Part shown: piece by piece, positions 28,015 through 38,383 of the stretch
How the letters are laid out: every line of letters starts with the position of its first letter
Numbering within the stretch: position 1 is the stretch's first letter
NCBI RefSeq assembly: GCF_010723305.1
Contig: NZ_BLKW01000002.1
Coordinates: forward strand, 1,798,001-1,862,000
Direction: 5' to 3'
From: Mycobacterium botniense
Lineage (GTDB): Bacteria > Actinomycetota > Actinomycetes > Mycobacteriales > Mycobacteriaceae
Length of the DNA: 64,000 nt
Translations under genes and position numbers: made by a program
The notes under the pieces: model-generated
The model's database searches: none
What the model saw: the letters and a program-made list of their open reading frames with translations, nothing else
Told to the model about the DNA's origin: nothing

Positions 28015-28635
28015 TCACACCGAGTCCCACCGAGCGCCCGCCGACCGCAGCTCCAAGGCGGCCAGCCGGCGGATGATGCTGAGATCCTCGCGGCGCCATG
28101 CGCCAACGGGATCGGAAGTAACTTCGGTCAGCTGGCGAACCGGCCGATTAGCCAACGCTCGCAGTGCGAGCAGCTGGTCGCCGGCTGGCGTCGCGGCCAC
28201 GCTGGTCACGGTCCATTTGCGCCGGACGAACCGTAGCCGCAGAACCAGCCACGGCGCTATCACCGCAAGTACCGGCGGCGCCGCGACCGCCATTGCCAGC
28301 AACGCAGCCAACCAGCTCGCGGTGGTGTCCAGGTTGTGCCCGGCACCGGCGACGTCCAGCGCAGCCTGGCTGGCCGCGGTCAGGGGCTTGCTGACGGCGG
28401 CACCGACGAGCGGGATGTGCCGGGCGCTGTGGCCGGCCGACTCGAGGTTGTCGGCGAGGCCATGCGCGCCCGTGTCGACCTGTCGTCCCACGCCGGCGAC
28501 GCTCGAGACCATGGTGTTGATAGCCACGCCGATAAGCACCCAGCCGGAAACCCACCCGAGTACGGCGATGTCGGCGATCAGCTGCGCGATGAGCCGACGT
28601 GGGGTGCTGGCATAAGGCAAGAACCGAACGTTCAT
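28015..28635 (-). CDS. Conserved membrane protein
   Basis: 206 residues from the ATG at 28635; the frame is open further upstream but that part is antisense to purC. Two hydrophobic segments (about residues 15-45 and 110-140) flank a roughly 65-residue region with VGRQVDTGAHGLADNL that is probably extracytoplasmic. The C-terminal 60 residues are charged and cytoplasmic, ending in a helical DLSIIRRLAALELRSAG. It corresponds to Rv0779c. Function unknown. It is divergent from purC with about 40 bases between. Confidence 0.8.
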   Translation of the reverse strand: MNVRFLPYASTPRRLIAQLIADIAVLGWVSGWVLIGVAINTMVSSVAGVGRQVDTGAHGLADNLESAGHSARHIPLVGAAVSKPLTAASQAALDVAGAGHNLDTTASWLAALLAMAVAAPPVLAVIAPWLVLRLRFVRRKWTVTSVAATPAGDQLLALRALANRPVRQLTEVTSDPVGAWRREDLSIIRRLAALELRSAGARWDSV

Positions 28636-28676
28636 GGCCCTGATCCCAACACAGCGGTGCCGGATAGGCTGACGCG

Positions 28677-29570
28677 GTGCGTCCCGCGTTATCCGACTAT
28701 CAGCACGTGGCCAGCGGCAAGGTCCGCGAACTGTACCGCATCGACAACGAGCACCTGCTGCTTGTGGCAACCGACCGAATCTCAGCTTTCGACTATGTGC
28801 TCGCCAGCACCATCCCGGACAAGGGCCGCATTCTGACCGCGATGAGCGTGTTTTTCTTCCACCTCGTCGAGGCCCCCAACCATGTGGCGGGACCGCCGGA
28901 TGATCCCCGTATCCCTGACGAGGTGCTCGGGCGGGCGCTGGTAGTGCGAAAGCTCCAGATGCTTCCCGTGGAATGTGTCGCCCGCGGATATCTGACTGGC
29001 TCAGGACTGCTGGACTACCAGCGGACCGGCGAGATATGCGGTATTCCGCTCCCTGCTGGCCTGGTAGAAGCCAGCAGATTTCCAACACCGTTATTCACTC
29101 CGGCGACGAAAGCTGAACTCGGACAGCATGATGAGAACATTCCGTTGGCACGGGTGATAGAGATGGTGGGCGCGGTGCGCGCCAACCAGCTGCGCGACCT
29201 TACGCTTCAGACTTATGTCCAGGGCGCCCACCACGCCTTGACGAAGGGGATCATCATCGCCGACACCAAGTTCGAATTCGGGGTGGACGCCGATGGCAAT
29301 CTGGTACTGGCCGACGAGATCTTCACGCCGGACTCGTCGCGGTATTGGCCGGCCAATGAGTATCAGCCGGGTGTGGTGCAGACCAGCTTCGACAAACAAT
29401 TCGTGCGCAACTGGCTCACCAGCCCCGAGTCTGGCTGGAACCGCACCGGCGCACAGCCACCGCCTCCGCTTCCGGATCACATAATCGAGGCGACGCGCAG
29501 TCGGTATATCGAAGCCTATGAGAAGATTTCCGGCCAGAGCTTCGAAGACTGGATCGGCCCGGGCGCATGA
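28677..29570 (+). CDS. purC: SAICAR synthetase
   Basis: 297 residues from GTG. Family features: ASGKVREL near residue 11, [12 protein letters not shown] near 32, [13 protein letters not shown] near 98 and DTKFEFGVD near 198. It joins CAIR and aspartate to give SAICAR. Length is normal for the actinobacterial enzyme. Its stop overlaps the ptrB start (ATGA). Confidence 0.96.
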   Translation: MRPALSDYQHVASGKVRELYRIDNEHLLLVATDRISAFDYVLASTIPDKGRILTAMSVFFFHLVEAPNHVAGPPDDPRIPDEVLGRALVVRKLQMLPVECVARGYLTGSGLLDYQRTGEICGIPLPAGLVEASRFPTPLFTPATKAELGQHDENIPLARVIEMVGAVRANQLRDLTLQTYVQGAHHALTKGIIIADTKFEFGVDADGNLVLADEIFTPDSSRYWPANEYQPGVVQTSFDKQFVRNWLTSPESGWNRTGAQPPPPLPDHIIEATRSRYIEAYEKISGQSFEDWIGPGA

Positions 29571-31711
29571 GCGCGACACCGCCGGTTGCCAAGCGGCTGG
29601 ACAGTCGCCGCGTGTTCCACGGCGACGTCTTCGTGGACCCATATGAATGGCTTCGCAACAAGTCTGACCCCGAAGTCATCGCCCACCTGCAGGCGGAAAA
29701 CGACTACGCCGACCGGATGACAGCCCACCTTGAGCCGCTGCGGCAGCAAATTTTCGATGAGATCAAGGCTCGCACCAAGGAAACCGACCTGTCGGTGCCG
29801 ACCCGTCGCGGGGAGTGGTGGTACTACGTTCGCACCTTCGAGGGAAAACAATACGGCGTCCAATGTCGCTGCCCGGTAGCACAGCCAAGCGACTGGCACC
29901 CTCCGTTGTTCGATGAGCACACTGAGATCCCGGGTGAACAGGTGCTGCTTGATGAAAACATCGAAGCCGACGGTCACGACTTCTTCGCGCTGGGCGCCGC
30001 CAGTGTCAGTCCAGACGGCAATGTGCTCGCATACTCCGTAGACGTCGTTGGCAATGAACGGTATACATTGCGGTTCAAAGACTTACGCACCGGACATCAA
30101 TACCCTGATGAGATCGCTGGCATCGGCGCAGGAGTCACGTGGGCCACCGATAACCGCACCGTGTATTACACGACCCTCGACGCTGCCTGGCGGCCCGACA
30201 CGGTGTGGCGGTACCGACTCGGTTCGGGGGAGCCGGCCGAGCAGGTCTATCACGAGCGTGATGAGCGGTTCTGGCTGGCGGTGGGCCGCACCCGCAGCGA
30301 TGCCTATGTGGTGATCGTCTCGGCCTCGGCGATCACCTCCGAAGTGCGTTATGCGAAGGCCTCTGACCCGCGCGCACCTTTTACCACTGTGCTGCCCCGC
30401 CGCGATGGTGTCGAGTACTTCGTGGAGCACGCGGTCATCGGCGGTGAGGACCGATTTTTGATTTTGCACAACGACGGTGCGGTGAACTTCACGCTGGCGG
30501 AGGCCCCGGTGAGCAATCCTGCCGAGCAGCGGACACTGATTCCGCACCGCGATGATGTCCGGCTGGACGGCGTGGACGCGTTCGCCGGCCATCTGGTGGT
30601 CAGCTATCGGCGTGCGGCGTTGCCGCGGATCCAGTTGTGGCCCATCGGACCTGATGGTGGCTACGGCGTGGCCGAGGAGCTCTCGTTCGAGTCCGAGCTG
30701 ATGTCTGCCGGGCTAGGGCCTAACCCAAGCTGGAATTCACCGAAGCTTCGTATCGCCACCGGGTCTTTCCTCACCCCCACGCGCATCTACGATGTCGACC
30801 TGGTCAGCGGTGAGCGCACGCTGTTGCGCGAGCAACCGGTGCTCGGCGAGTATCGGCCCGAGGACTACACCGAGCGCCGGGATTGGGTCCGCGGCACAGA
30901 CGGCGCCCGGATACCGGTGTCTATCGTGTATCGATCTGATATCGAATTTCCTTCTCCAGCAATACTTTACGGCTACGGAGCTTATGAGATCTGCGAGGAT
31001 CCCAGGTTCTCGATCTCGCGGCTGTCGTTGTTGGATCGCGGCATGGTATTCGTCATAGCCCATGTCCGCGGCGGCGGTGAAATGGGCCGGCTGTGGTACG
31101 AGCACGGGAAGCTGTTAAAGAAGAAAAACACCTTCAGCGACTTCGTCGCGGTGGCGACCTATCTGGTCGAGTCAGGGTTGACCCGTCCGCAGAATTTAGT
31201 GGCAATGGGCGGTAGTGCGGGCGGACTACTGGTGGGCGCGGTCGCCAACATGGTGCCGGACCTCTTCGCCGGCATTCTGGCTCAGGTGCCGTTCGTCGAT
31301 CCGCTGACCACGCTCTTGGATCCCTCGCTTCCGCTGACCATCACCGAGTGGGAAGAATGGGGAAACCCCTTAAGTGACAGTGACGTCTACTGGTATGTGA
31401 AGTCCTATTCGCCGTATGAGAACGTCACGGCTAAAAAGTATCCCCCGATTCTGGCGATGACGTCGCTGCACGACACCAGGGTTTATTACGTTGAGCCTGC
31501 GAAATGGATTGCAGCGTTGCGACACCACAAGACCGATGGAAATCCTGTGCTGCTGAAGACTCAGATGGCCGCCGGCCACGGCGGGATCAGTGGCCGCTAC
31601 GAACGATGGAAAGAGATCGCTTTCCAGTATGCGTGGTTGTTAGCTGCTGCCGATCGCGAGCACTACGGCGGCGCCCAGGAAGACGACTTCTATGGCCGCG
31701 CGGAGGGGTAA
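29567..31711 (+). CDS. ptrB: Prolyl oligopeptidase family protease II (oligopeptidase B), intact
   Basis: 714 residues. An N-terminal beta-propeller (about 70-400) is followed by an alpha/beta-hydrolase domain. The nucleophile is Ser550 in [10 protein letters not shown]; the acid is in TSLHDTRV near 633 and the histidine in [10 protein letters not shown] near 670. S9A peptidases of this type cut short peptides after basic residues. In M. tuberculosis the gene is annotated as two parts (ptrBa/ptrBb, Rv0781/Rv0782), whereas here the frame is continuous, so this copy should be active. Translation is coupled to purC. Confidence 0.93.
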   Translation: MSATPPVAKRLDSRRVFHGDVFVDPYEWLRNKSDPEVIAHLQAENDYADRMTAHLEPLRQQIFDEIKARTKETDLSVPTRRGEWWYYVRTFEGKQYGVQCRCPVAQPSDWHPPLFDEHTEIPGEQVLLDENIEADGHDFFALGAASVSPDGNVLAYSVDVVGNERYTLRFKDLRTGHQYPDEIAGIGAGVTWATDNRTVYYTTLDAAWRPDTVWRYRLGSGEPAEQVYHERDERFWLAVGRTRSDAYVVIVSASAITSEVRYAKASDPRAPFTTVLPRRDGVEYFVEHAVIGGEDRFLILHNDGAVNFTLAEAPVSNPAEQRTLIPHRDDVRLDGVDAFAGHLVVSYRRAALPRIQLWPIGPDGGYGVAEELSFESELMSAGLGPNPSWNSPKLRIATGSFLTPTRIYDVDLVSGERTLLREQPVLGEYRPEDYTERRDWVRGTDGARIPVSIVYRSDIEFPSPAILYGYGAYEICEDPRFSISRLSLLDRGMVFVIAHVRGGGEMGRLWYEHGKLLKKKNTFSDFVAVATYLVESGLTRPQNLVAMGGSAGGLLVGAVANMVPDLFAGILAQVPFVDPLTTLLDPSLPLTITEWEEWGNPLSDSDVYWYVKSYSPYENVTAKKYPPILAMTSLHDTRVYYVEPAKWIAALRHHKTDGNPVLLKTQMAAGHGGISGRYERWKEIAFQYAWLLAAADREHYGGAQEDDFYGRAEG

Positions 31712-31781
31712 CCTCGTGCTCATCGACTTGGGCGGGGCAGCAGCATCCCCGCGGTGTGCACGGCAGTCACGATCGGCTACA

Positions 31782-33437
31782 TCAGGGTGCAACGACCGCG
31801 ACTTGGCCCGGGCCCGGGGCGACAGGTTTTTTGGGCAGAAACATCGCGGGGATTAACGCCAACACCGCCAGGACAACCGCTGCCACGAAGACGGCGGTGT
31901 AGGCGTGTGAAAGATCGCGCAGGACGTTGCTCATGAAGTCGGAAACAGCTGTGCTACGCGGCATTAACGCCGGGTCAGGTATCAGATCACGGCGTCCCGG
32001 TTGCAGGATGCCGGCTTTGCGCGCAGCTGCAATGTTTTTGCTGTGATCAAACTGACTGGTCAAGATCACCGACATCAACGCCGTGCTGATCGACGCTGCC
32101 ACTTGCAGGTTGACGTTGATCAGTGCTGAACCGCGGGCGATCTGATGCGGAGCCAAAGACTGCACAGCCGCGGCTGTCAGCGGCATTGTTGTGCAACCTA
32201 AGCCCATGCCCATGAGCACCAGCCCCGCGAGTAGAACCGGCAGGTAGCCCACCTGTGCTGCGACACCATAAGCGAAGGTGGCCATGCCCGCACCGATCAG
32301 TGTGATGCCGGTGAGCACAACCTTATCCGGGCCGCGCCTGTCCAGCAGAACTCCGGCAATCGGCATTGTCAGCATGGCACCGATACGCTCCGGCATCATG
32401 TGCACCCCTGACTGCAATGGTGTCTGGTGCAGCAGTTGCTGCAAGCAGCTTGGGATGAGCAGCGCGGCACCGAAAAAAGCTGCCCCGGAAAGTAACATCG
32501 TCAAGTTTGCGGCCGTGACCTCCCGATTCTTGAACAGCCGCAGGTCGATCAGGGGATTGCTCGTGCGCAAAGCGTGCAACACGAAGCTTCCGATAAGTAT
32601 CAGACCGATGCTCGCCGGTATCCACACGTGAGGGTCGATGACAAGACCGCGTGCCGGAATGGATGAAATGCCGTAAAGAAATGCCGCCAGGCCAGGCGAG
32701 AGCAGCAGTAAACCGGCGACGTCGAAGGTCTCCGAAGGGGTTGCGCGATCTTTTGGAAACACGATGGCCGCAAGGATGAATGCCACCATGCCGATCGGGA
32801 GGTTGATACGGAAAATCCACTGCCAACCGTAGGCGTCGATCAGCCAGCCACCCAAGATCGGCCCCGCGATCGGTGCGAGCAGCATCGGAATGCCGAGTAC
32901 GGCCATGAGCCGCCCGATCCGCTTCGGCCCCGCCTCGCGCGTCAAGATGGTGATGGTAAGAGGCATCAGCATGCCTCCTCCAAGGCCCTGTACTACTCGA
33001 AAAACGATGAGCACCAAAATATTTGGTGCAGTAGCGCAGAGCAACGAACCCACTGTGAAAGCGAGCACGGAACTCATGAACAGCCGCTTGGTGCCAAACC
33101 GGTCGGCAGCCCAACCCGCCAGGGGAATCACCGTGGCCAGCGCGAGCGTGTAGCCCGCCATTGTCCAGGCGACAACGGCTTGGCTGGACTCAAATACGGT
33201 GATGAAGGTGCGTTGGGCGACACCGACCACCGTGGTGTCCAAAATCGTCATCACCACAGCCAGCACGCACACTCCCGCGACCCGCAGCAGCCCGGCGTCG
33301 AGTTTGTCTGGATAGATTCGTTCGCCCACCGTCAACTTCCGGGCGGGAAAGGCCGGCAGGGATGACCCGTTCGGAGACGGTTTCGGGGTCGGCGGTTGCC
33401 GCGGCTGCGGATTGACGGGGCGATGCACCACGCCCAC
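31782..33437 (-). CDS. emrB: DHA2-family MFS multidrug exporter, EmrB type (copy 1)
   Basis: 551 residues from GTG with about 14 membrane segments. Motif A is represented by GWAADRFGTKRLF near residue 107, and TILDTTVVGVAQRTF near 64 is the D1 motif of drug:H+ antiporters of the DHA2 branch. The first 45 residues are proline-rich and cytoplasmic. It corresponds to Rv0783c. It lies 13 bases after a closely related gene in the same direction, so the pair is a tandem duplication. No EmrA partner is present, as usual in actinobacteria. Confidence 0.88.
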   Translation of the reverse strand: MGVVHRPVNPQPRQPPTPKPSPNGSSLPAFPARKLTVGERIYPDKLDAGLLRVAGVCVLAVVMTILDTTVVGVAQRTFITVFESSQAVVAWTMAGYTLALATVIPLAGWAADRFGTKRLFMSSVLAFTVGSLLCATAPNILVLIVFRVVQGLGGGMLMPLTITILTREAGPKRIGRLMAVLGIPMLLAPIAGPILGGWLIDAYGWQWIFRINLPIGMVAFILAAIVFPKDRATPSETFDVAGLLLLSPGLAAFLYGISSIPARGLVIDPHVWIPASIGLILIGSFVLHALRTSNPLIDLRLFKNREVTAANLTMLLSGAAFFGAALLIPSCLQQLLHQTPLQSGVHMMPERIGAMLTMPIAGVLLDRRGPDKVVLTGITLIGAGMATFAYGVAAQVGYLPVLLAGLVLMGMGLGCTTMPLTAAAVQSLAPHQIARGSALINVNLQVAASISTALMSVILTSQFDHSKNIAAARKAGILQPGRRDLIPDPALMPRSTAVSDFMSNVLRDLSHAYTAVFVAAVVLAVLALIPAMFLPKKPVAPGPGQVAVVAP

Positions 33438-33450
33438 CAGCCTAACGAAG

Positions 33451-35115
33451 TTAAGTAACTACGTTCGTGTGCGTTCCGGGTGAGGTTTTCGGTTGTAGTG
33501 AATTTCTGGCGAGCAACGCTACGGGTAGGTACATCAGTGTGATCATGACCACTGCGACCGCGAAAACCAGGCCGTAAGCATGTGATAGATCGTGTTGCAC
33601 GGCGCTGGTGAAGTCCGGCAGAAGGGCGCGCCGCGGTATCGCCGACGGGTCCAGCGACGCCCCGTGGCTGGCCGCGGTCTGCCGAAGAGCCGCGAGTTTA
33701 TTCGCAGCGATGATGTTTCCACTGCGAGCGAACTGGCTGGTCAGGATTGCCGACATGAGCGCGGTACCCACCGAGGCCGCGACTTGGTGATTGACGCTGA
33801 GCAGTGTGGAACCGCGGGCCACCTGATGCGGGCGCAGCGGGCGCAACGCCGCAGCCCATAATGGCATCAAGGTACAGCCCATGCCCATACCCATGATCAT
33901 CAGGCCTGCCAGTAGCGTGGGTGAGTAGTCCATGCCGTTCCAAACCCCGTACGCGAAAGTGCCCATCCCGAGCGCGGTCAGCGTCACGCCGATCGGCACG
34001 ACTTTGGCCGGGCCATATCGGTCCATAATGTATCCGGCGGTCGGGATCGTGAGCATGGCGCCGATGCCCTTGGGGATGAGGTGCAGCCCCGACTGTAGCG
34101 GCGTCTGATGCAGCAACTGCTGAAAGCAACTCGGGAAGAGCAACGTAGCGCCGAGATAGGCAGTCTCGGAGAGCAACAGTGCCGCGTTGGCCAGCGCAAC
34201 CGCATGGTCTTTAAACAGCCGCAGGTCGATCAGCGGGTGCGCCGCTCGGTAGCGGGTGTGGAGCACGAATCCGGCAATCAGCAGCACGCCGATGCCCACG
34301 GGTGGCCAGATATGGATATCGGCCACCGTGGCACGGCCGGGTATCGATGACACCCCGTAGAGGAATGCGGCCAAACCTGGAGACAACAGCAGCATTCCGA
34401 CAACGTCGAAGGCTTCGGAGGGTTTGGTGCGGTCTTTCGGGAAAATGACGCCGGCCAGCAGGAACGCGGTCACGCCAATCGGCACGTTGACCAGAAAGAT
34501 CCATTGCCAGCCGAAGGCTTCGATTAGCCAACCACCGACGACCGGATCGCAGATCGGGCTGAGCAAAGTGGGAACCCCGGCCACGGCCATCAACCGCCCC
34601 AACCGGTTGGGGCCTGCTGCCTGGGTCATGATGGTGTATTTCAGCGGCAGCAGCATGCCGCCGCCGAGACCTTCAAGGATCCTAAATCCGATCAGCAACG
34701 TGATGTTCGGTGCCATCGCGCACAACAGTGAGCCTAGGGTGAAAAAAAGCACCGAGCCCATAAACAGCCGCTTGGTGCCAAAGCGGTCGGCCGCCCATCC
34801 GGCCAGCGGGATCACGGTGGCCAGTGCCATGGTGTAGCCGGTGATCGTCCAGGCCACGACGGCCTGGCTGGACCCAAACTGGGCAATGAACGTGCGCTGA
34901 GCTACGGCGACGACGGTGATATCCAAGATGACCATGAGGCGAGCAAGGACGCACACCCCGCTGATCCATAACAGACGAGCGTCAAGCTTGTCCGGGTAAT
35001 CCCCATCCCGGGTGACCAGCTGCCGGTCAGGCGCTGTGGACACGCCGACATGATCGGCGTCCTTGTGAGGTATCTGGGTTTTCCGTGGCCGCGGATTGAT
35101 GACACGCTCCACCAC
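33451..35115 (-). CDS. DHA2-family MFS multidrug exporter, EmrB type (copy 2)
   Basis: About 554 residues from the GTG at 35115, chosen because VVERVINPRP aligns with the start of copy 1 (GVVHRPVNPQP); an ATG at 35175 is also open. It shares with copy 1 the segments DKLDARLLWISGVCV, GWAADRFGTKRLFMGSV and SCFQQLLHQTPLQSG. It retains the Asp of the D1 motif (VILDITVVAVAQ). Differences are spread along the protein, so the duplication is not recent and substrates may have diverged. Confidence 0.85.
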   Translation of the reverse strand: MVERVINPRPRKTQIPHKDADHVGVSTAPDRQLVTRDGDYPDKLDARLLWISGVCVLARLMVILDITVVAVAQRTFIAQFGSSQAVVAWTITGYTMALATVIPLAGWAADRFGTKRLFMGSVLFFTLGSLLCAMAPNITLLIGFRILEGLGGGMLLPLKYTIMTQAAGPNRLGRLMAVAGVPTLLSPICDPVVGGWLIEAFGWQWIFLVNVPIGVTAFLLAGVIFPKDRTKPSEAFDVVGMLLLSPGLAAFLYGVSSIPGRATVADIHIWPPVGIGVLLIAGFVLHTRYRAAHPLIDLRLFKDHAVALANAALLLSETAYLGATLLFPSCFQQLLHQTPLQSGLHLIPKGIGAMLTIPTAGYIMDRYGPAKVVPIGVTLTALGMGTFAYGVWNGMDYSPTLLAGLMIMGMGMGCTLMPLWAAALRPLRPHQVARGSTLLSVNHQVAASVGTALMSAILTSQFARSGNIIAANKLAALRQTAASHGASLDPSAIPRRALLPDFTSAVQHDLSHAYGLVFAVAVVMITLMYLPVALLARNSLQPKTSPGTHTNVVT

Positions 35116-35254
35116 GCCACTAGCGTACCGGCTCTGACACAGACTGAGGTGGTTGGCCGGAAGTGAATATCGCATCAGGGGTACGGACGGGATCGACGCT
35201 TGCTGTCTGCGTGTTCGTCACATTCTTGTCATCTGACGTGGGCACACTGCGGGT

Positions 35255-35959
35255 GTGTCTGGGAAATTGATCGTCTCGGTCTCGGGGATCGGCGACCGCA
35301 CCCTGGCCGACATCGACGCGTTTTGTGCGCAGATGGATGCACGGAACGTCCCGGTGTCATTACTGGTGGCGCCCCGGCTCAACGGCGGCTACCGGCTGGA
35401 GCGGGACTCGCGCACCGTCGAGTGGCTGACGAATCGGCGCACCCGCGGCGACGCGATTGTGTTGCACGGCTACGACGAAGCGGCCGCCAAAAAGCTTCGC
35501 GGCGAATTCGCGACGCTGCCCGCACACGAGGCGAATCTGCGGCTGATGGCCGCCGACCGGGTGCTCGAGCACCTCGGGCTGCGCACCCGGCTGTTCGCGG
35601 CGCCAGGCTGGCTGGTGTCACCTGGAACCGTCACGATGCTGCCACGCCATGGATTCCGGCTGTTGATCGGTCTTTACGGGATCACCGACTTGGTCCGGCA
35701 CACCACCACCCGGGCCCGGGTACTGGGAATCGGTGAAGGTTTCCTCTCCGAGCCGTGGTGGTGCCGGATGCTGGTGCTCTCCGCGGAGCGTATCGCACGT
35801 CGTGGCGGCCTTGTGCGAGTGGCAGTTGCCGCCCACCACTTGCGCAAGTCCGGGCCGCTGCAGGCGATGCTCGACGCGGTGGATCTGGCCTCGATGCATG
35901 GCTGTGCGGCGACCGTGTACCGTTGGGGGTCCGAGAGCGAGGTTCTCGACGCGGCCTGA
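35255..35959 (+). CDS. DUF2334 polysaccharide-deacetylase-like protein
   Basis: 234 residues from GTG. The opening KLIVSVSGIGDRTLADIDAF and the central IVLHGYDE fit DUF2334, which has the barrel of NodB-type deacetylases. The usual metal-binding Asp pair near the N-terminus is not obvious, while the HGY histidine near residue 71 is kept, so activity is uncertain. It corresponds to Rv0784. No signal peptide is seen. It is followed after 27 bases by the flavoprotein gene. Confidence 0.75.
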   Translation: MSGKLIVSVSGIGDRTLADIDAFCAQMDARNVPVSLLVAPRLNGGYRLERDSRTVEWLTNRRTRGDAIVLHGYDEAAAKKLRGEFATLPAHEANLRLMAADRVLEHLGLRTRLFAAPGWLVSPGTVTMLPRHGFRLLIGLYGITDLVRHTTTRARVLGIGEGFLSEPWWCRMLVLSAERIARRGGLVRVAVAAHHLRKSGPLQAMLDAVDLASMHGCAATVYRWGSESEVLDAA

Positions 35960-35986
35960 TCGCCGGGTTCACTACGCTGGAGTGGC

Positions 35987-37642
35987 ATGAGCGATTCCGC
36001 AGCTGCTGACGTCATCGTCGTCGGTGCTGGGCTGGCCGGTTTGGTGGCCGCCTGCGAGGTAGTGGACCGCGGATTTCGGGTATTGATCCTGGATCAGGAG
36101 AATAGCGCCAATCTGGGTGGACAGGCGTTCTGGTCATTCGGTGGACTTTTCTTCGTCGACAGCCCCGAACAACGCCGTTTAGGCATTCGCGACAGCCACG
36201 AACTCGCTCTGCAAGATTGGCTGGGCACGGCCGGGTTCGACCGACCCGAGGATTACTGGCCGCAACAATGGGCGCATGCCTATGTCGATTTCGCAGCGGG
36301 TGAAAAACGGAGTTGGCTGCGTGCCCGGGGCCTGCGGATCTTCCCGCTGGTGGGCTGGGCCGAGCGTGGCGGCTACGATGCACGCGGGCACGGCAATTCG
36401 GTGCCTCGTTTCCACATCACCTGGGGCACCGGGCCGGCTCTGGTTGAGATTTTCGCACGCCGACTTCAGGGCCAGCCAAGGGTGCGGTTCGCGTACCGGC
36501 ACCAAGTGGACGAGCTGATCGTCGAGGGTGGCGCGGTCACCGGGGTGCGGGGAACGGTGTTAGAGCCCTCAGCCGAACCACGCGGTGTACCTTCATCACG
36601 AAAAGGATTAGGGCAATTCGAATTTCGTGCTCCGGCGGTGATCATTACCAGCGGCGGCATCGGTGGTAATCATGAACTAGTGCGGCAAAACTGGCCGCAG
36701 CGGATGGGGCGGGTTCCTGAGCAGCTGCTGAGTGGAGTGCCCGCCCATGTCGACGGCCGGATGATCGGCATCGCCGAGAAGGCCGGCGCGCGGGTGATCA
36801 ACCGCGATCGGATGTGGCATTACACGGAAGGGATCACCAACTACGACCCGATTTGGCCACGTCACGGCATCCGGATCATTCCAGGCCCGTCCGCACTGTG
36901 GCTGGACGCTGAAGGCAAGCGATTGCCGGCCCCGCTTTATCCGGGCTTCGACACGCTCGGCACACTGGAGTACATCACCAAATCAGGTTACGACTACACC
37001 TGGTTTGTGCTGAACGCCAAGATTATCGAGAAGGAATTCGCGCTGTCCGGCCAGGAGCAGAACCCGGACTTGACCGGACGGAGCGTGCCCGAACTGCTGC
37101 GCTCCCGGGCCCGGCACGGCCCGCCGGGACCGGTGCAGGCATTCATCGACCGGGGCATTGACTTTGTCACCGCGAACTCATTGCGGGACTTGGTCTCTGC
37201 CATGAACCAACTGCCCGATGTAGTCCCGTTGGATTACGCAAGGGTGGAAGCCGAAGTCACCGCTCGCGATCGTGAGCTGGCCAACCCGTTCAGCAAAGAC
37301 AGCCAGATCATCGCGATCCGCGCCGCTCGCCGCTACCTGGGTGACCGGTTAGGCCGGGTGGCGGCGCCGCACCGGCTGACCGACCCGAAGGCCGGGCCGA
37401 TGATCGCGGTCAAGCTGCACATTCTGACCCGAAAGACGTTAGGAGGACTGGAAACCGACCTCGATTCGCGGGTGCTCAAGGCTGACGGCACCCCACTGGA
37501 CGGCCTGTACGCCGCCGGGGAAGCGGCCGGATTCGGTGGCGGCGGTGTCCATGGCTACCGGGCTTTGGAGGGCACTTTCCTCGGTGGCTGCATCTTCTCC
37601 GGCCGGGCCGCCGGCCGCGGCGCGGCCGGCGATATCGCCTAG
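35987..37642 (+). CDS. FAD-binding dehydrogenase (fumarate-reductase/ketosteroid-dehydrogenase type)
   Basis: 551 residues. VIVVGAGLAGLVAACE at 9-24 is the FAD dinucleotide fold, followed by LILDQENSANLGGQAFWSFGG. The C-terminal VLKADGTPLDGLYAAGEAAG and GVHGYRALEGTFLGGCIFSG close the FAD site as in the fumarate reductase/flavocytochrome c family. It corresponds to Rv0785, annotated as an FAD-binding dehydrogenase in mycobacteria. It probably dehydrogenates or reduces a keto-steroid-like or organic-acid substrate; specificity is unknown. Confidence 0.85.
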   Translation: MSDSAAADVIVVGAGLAGLVAACEVVDRGFRVLILDQENSANLGGQAFWSFGGLFFVDSPEQRRLGIRDSHELALQDWLGTAGFDRPEDYWPQQWAHAYVDFAAGEKRSWLRARGLRIFPLVGWAERGGYDARGHGNSVPRFHITWGTGPALVEIFARRLQGQPRVRFAYRHQVDELIVEGGAVTGVRGTVLEPSAEPRGVPSSRKGLGQFEFRAPAVIITSGGIGGNHELVRQNWPQRMGRVPEQLLSGVPAHVDGRMIGIAEKAGARVINRDRMWHYTEGITNYDPIWPRHGIRIIPGPSALWLDAEGKRLPAPLYPGFDTLGTLEYITKSGYDYTWFVLNAKIIEKEFALSGQEQNPDLTGRSVPELLRSRARHGPPGPVQAFIDRGIDFVTANSLRDLVSAMNQLPDVVPLDYARVEAEVTARDRELANPFSKDSQIIAIRAARRYLGDRLGRVAAPHRLTDPKAGPMIAVKLHILTRKTLGGLETDLDSRVLKADGTPLDGLYAAGEAAGFGGGGVHGYRALEGTFLGGCIFSGRAAGRGAAGDIA

Positions 37643-37700
37643 TCAGATACCGCCCGGCCGACGTGAGCAGAGTATGCGGCTGCTCGCGCGGAGACCACGG

Positions 37701-38339
37701 TCAGAATGTGACCGCGCTTTCCTCGGGCAACACCTGGAAGTCGGTACTGGTCATTTCGCTGAGCCGGCTGTAGTAGATGCCCCGAGCTGCGGGGGAGATG
37801 ATGCCCTGGTGGATGGGCACCGCTCGCGAGGGCGCGACGGCCCGCAGATAGTCGACGGCTTCGGAGATCTTCATCCACGGCGCAGCCGCCGGAGTAGCCA
37901 GCACATCCACCGGCTCCTCAGGCACGAAGAGGGCATCGCCGGGATGCATCAGCCGTGCGGCGTGGCTGTCGTCACCCACCAGATACGAGATGTTATCGAT
38001 CACAGGGATTTCCGGGTGGATTACCGCGTGTCGGCCACCGACTGCCCTGATGCGCAATTGACCGACCCGCAGCTCATCGCCGACGTGCACGGCCTGACAT
38101 GGCTCACCCAGCTGCGCGGCGGTTTGCGGGTCGGCGTACAGCTCGGCCTGCGGGTTGGCCTCGAGCAGCGCGGGCAGCCGTGACTGGTCGACGTGATCAG
38201 GGTGCTGGTGGGTGATCAAGATGGCGGACAGCCCGCTGATGCCCTCGAACCCGTGCGAGAAATTTCCCGGGTCGAACAGCAGAGTCGCGTGGTCGAACTC
38301 GGCGAGTAAGCAGGAATGGCCGAAATGCGTCAGCTGCAT
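37701..38339 (-). CDS. Metallo-beta-lactamase-fold hydrolase (UPF0173-like)
   Basis: 212 residues from the ATG at 38339 (MQLTHFGHSCLL); the longer frame to 38519 lacks family features. Metal ligands: THQHPDHVDQ (HxHxDH) near residue 57, then a further His in GGRHAVIHPE and an Asp in MHPGDALFVP near 140, with a final IHQGII His near 177. It corresponds to Rv0786c. Related proteins hydrolyse esters or phosphodiesters; the substrate is unknown. It is divergent from the exported-protein gene. Confidence 0.82.
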   Translation of the reverse strand: MQLTHFGHSCLLAEFDHATLLFDPGNFSHGFEGISGLSAILITHQHPDHVDQSRLPALLEANPQAELYADPQTAAQLGEPCQAVHVGDELRVGQLRIRAVGGRHAVIHPEIPVIDNISYLVGDDSHAARLMHPGDALFVPEEPVDVLATPAAAPWMKISEAVDYLRAVAPSRAVPIHQGIISPAARGIYYSRLSEMTSTDFQVLPEESAVTF

Positions 38340-38383
38340 GTCTACGATTGTGCGCTCAAGTATGCGCTCAAGGGGAAGTGCGG

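Noticed and set aside
28636-29088. Upstream extension of the Rv0779c-like membrane protein
   Set aside because: It is antisense to purC and arginine-rich; the ATG at 28635 begins the hydrophobic protein of expected length.
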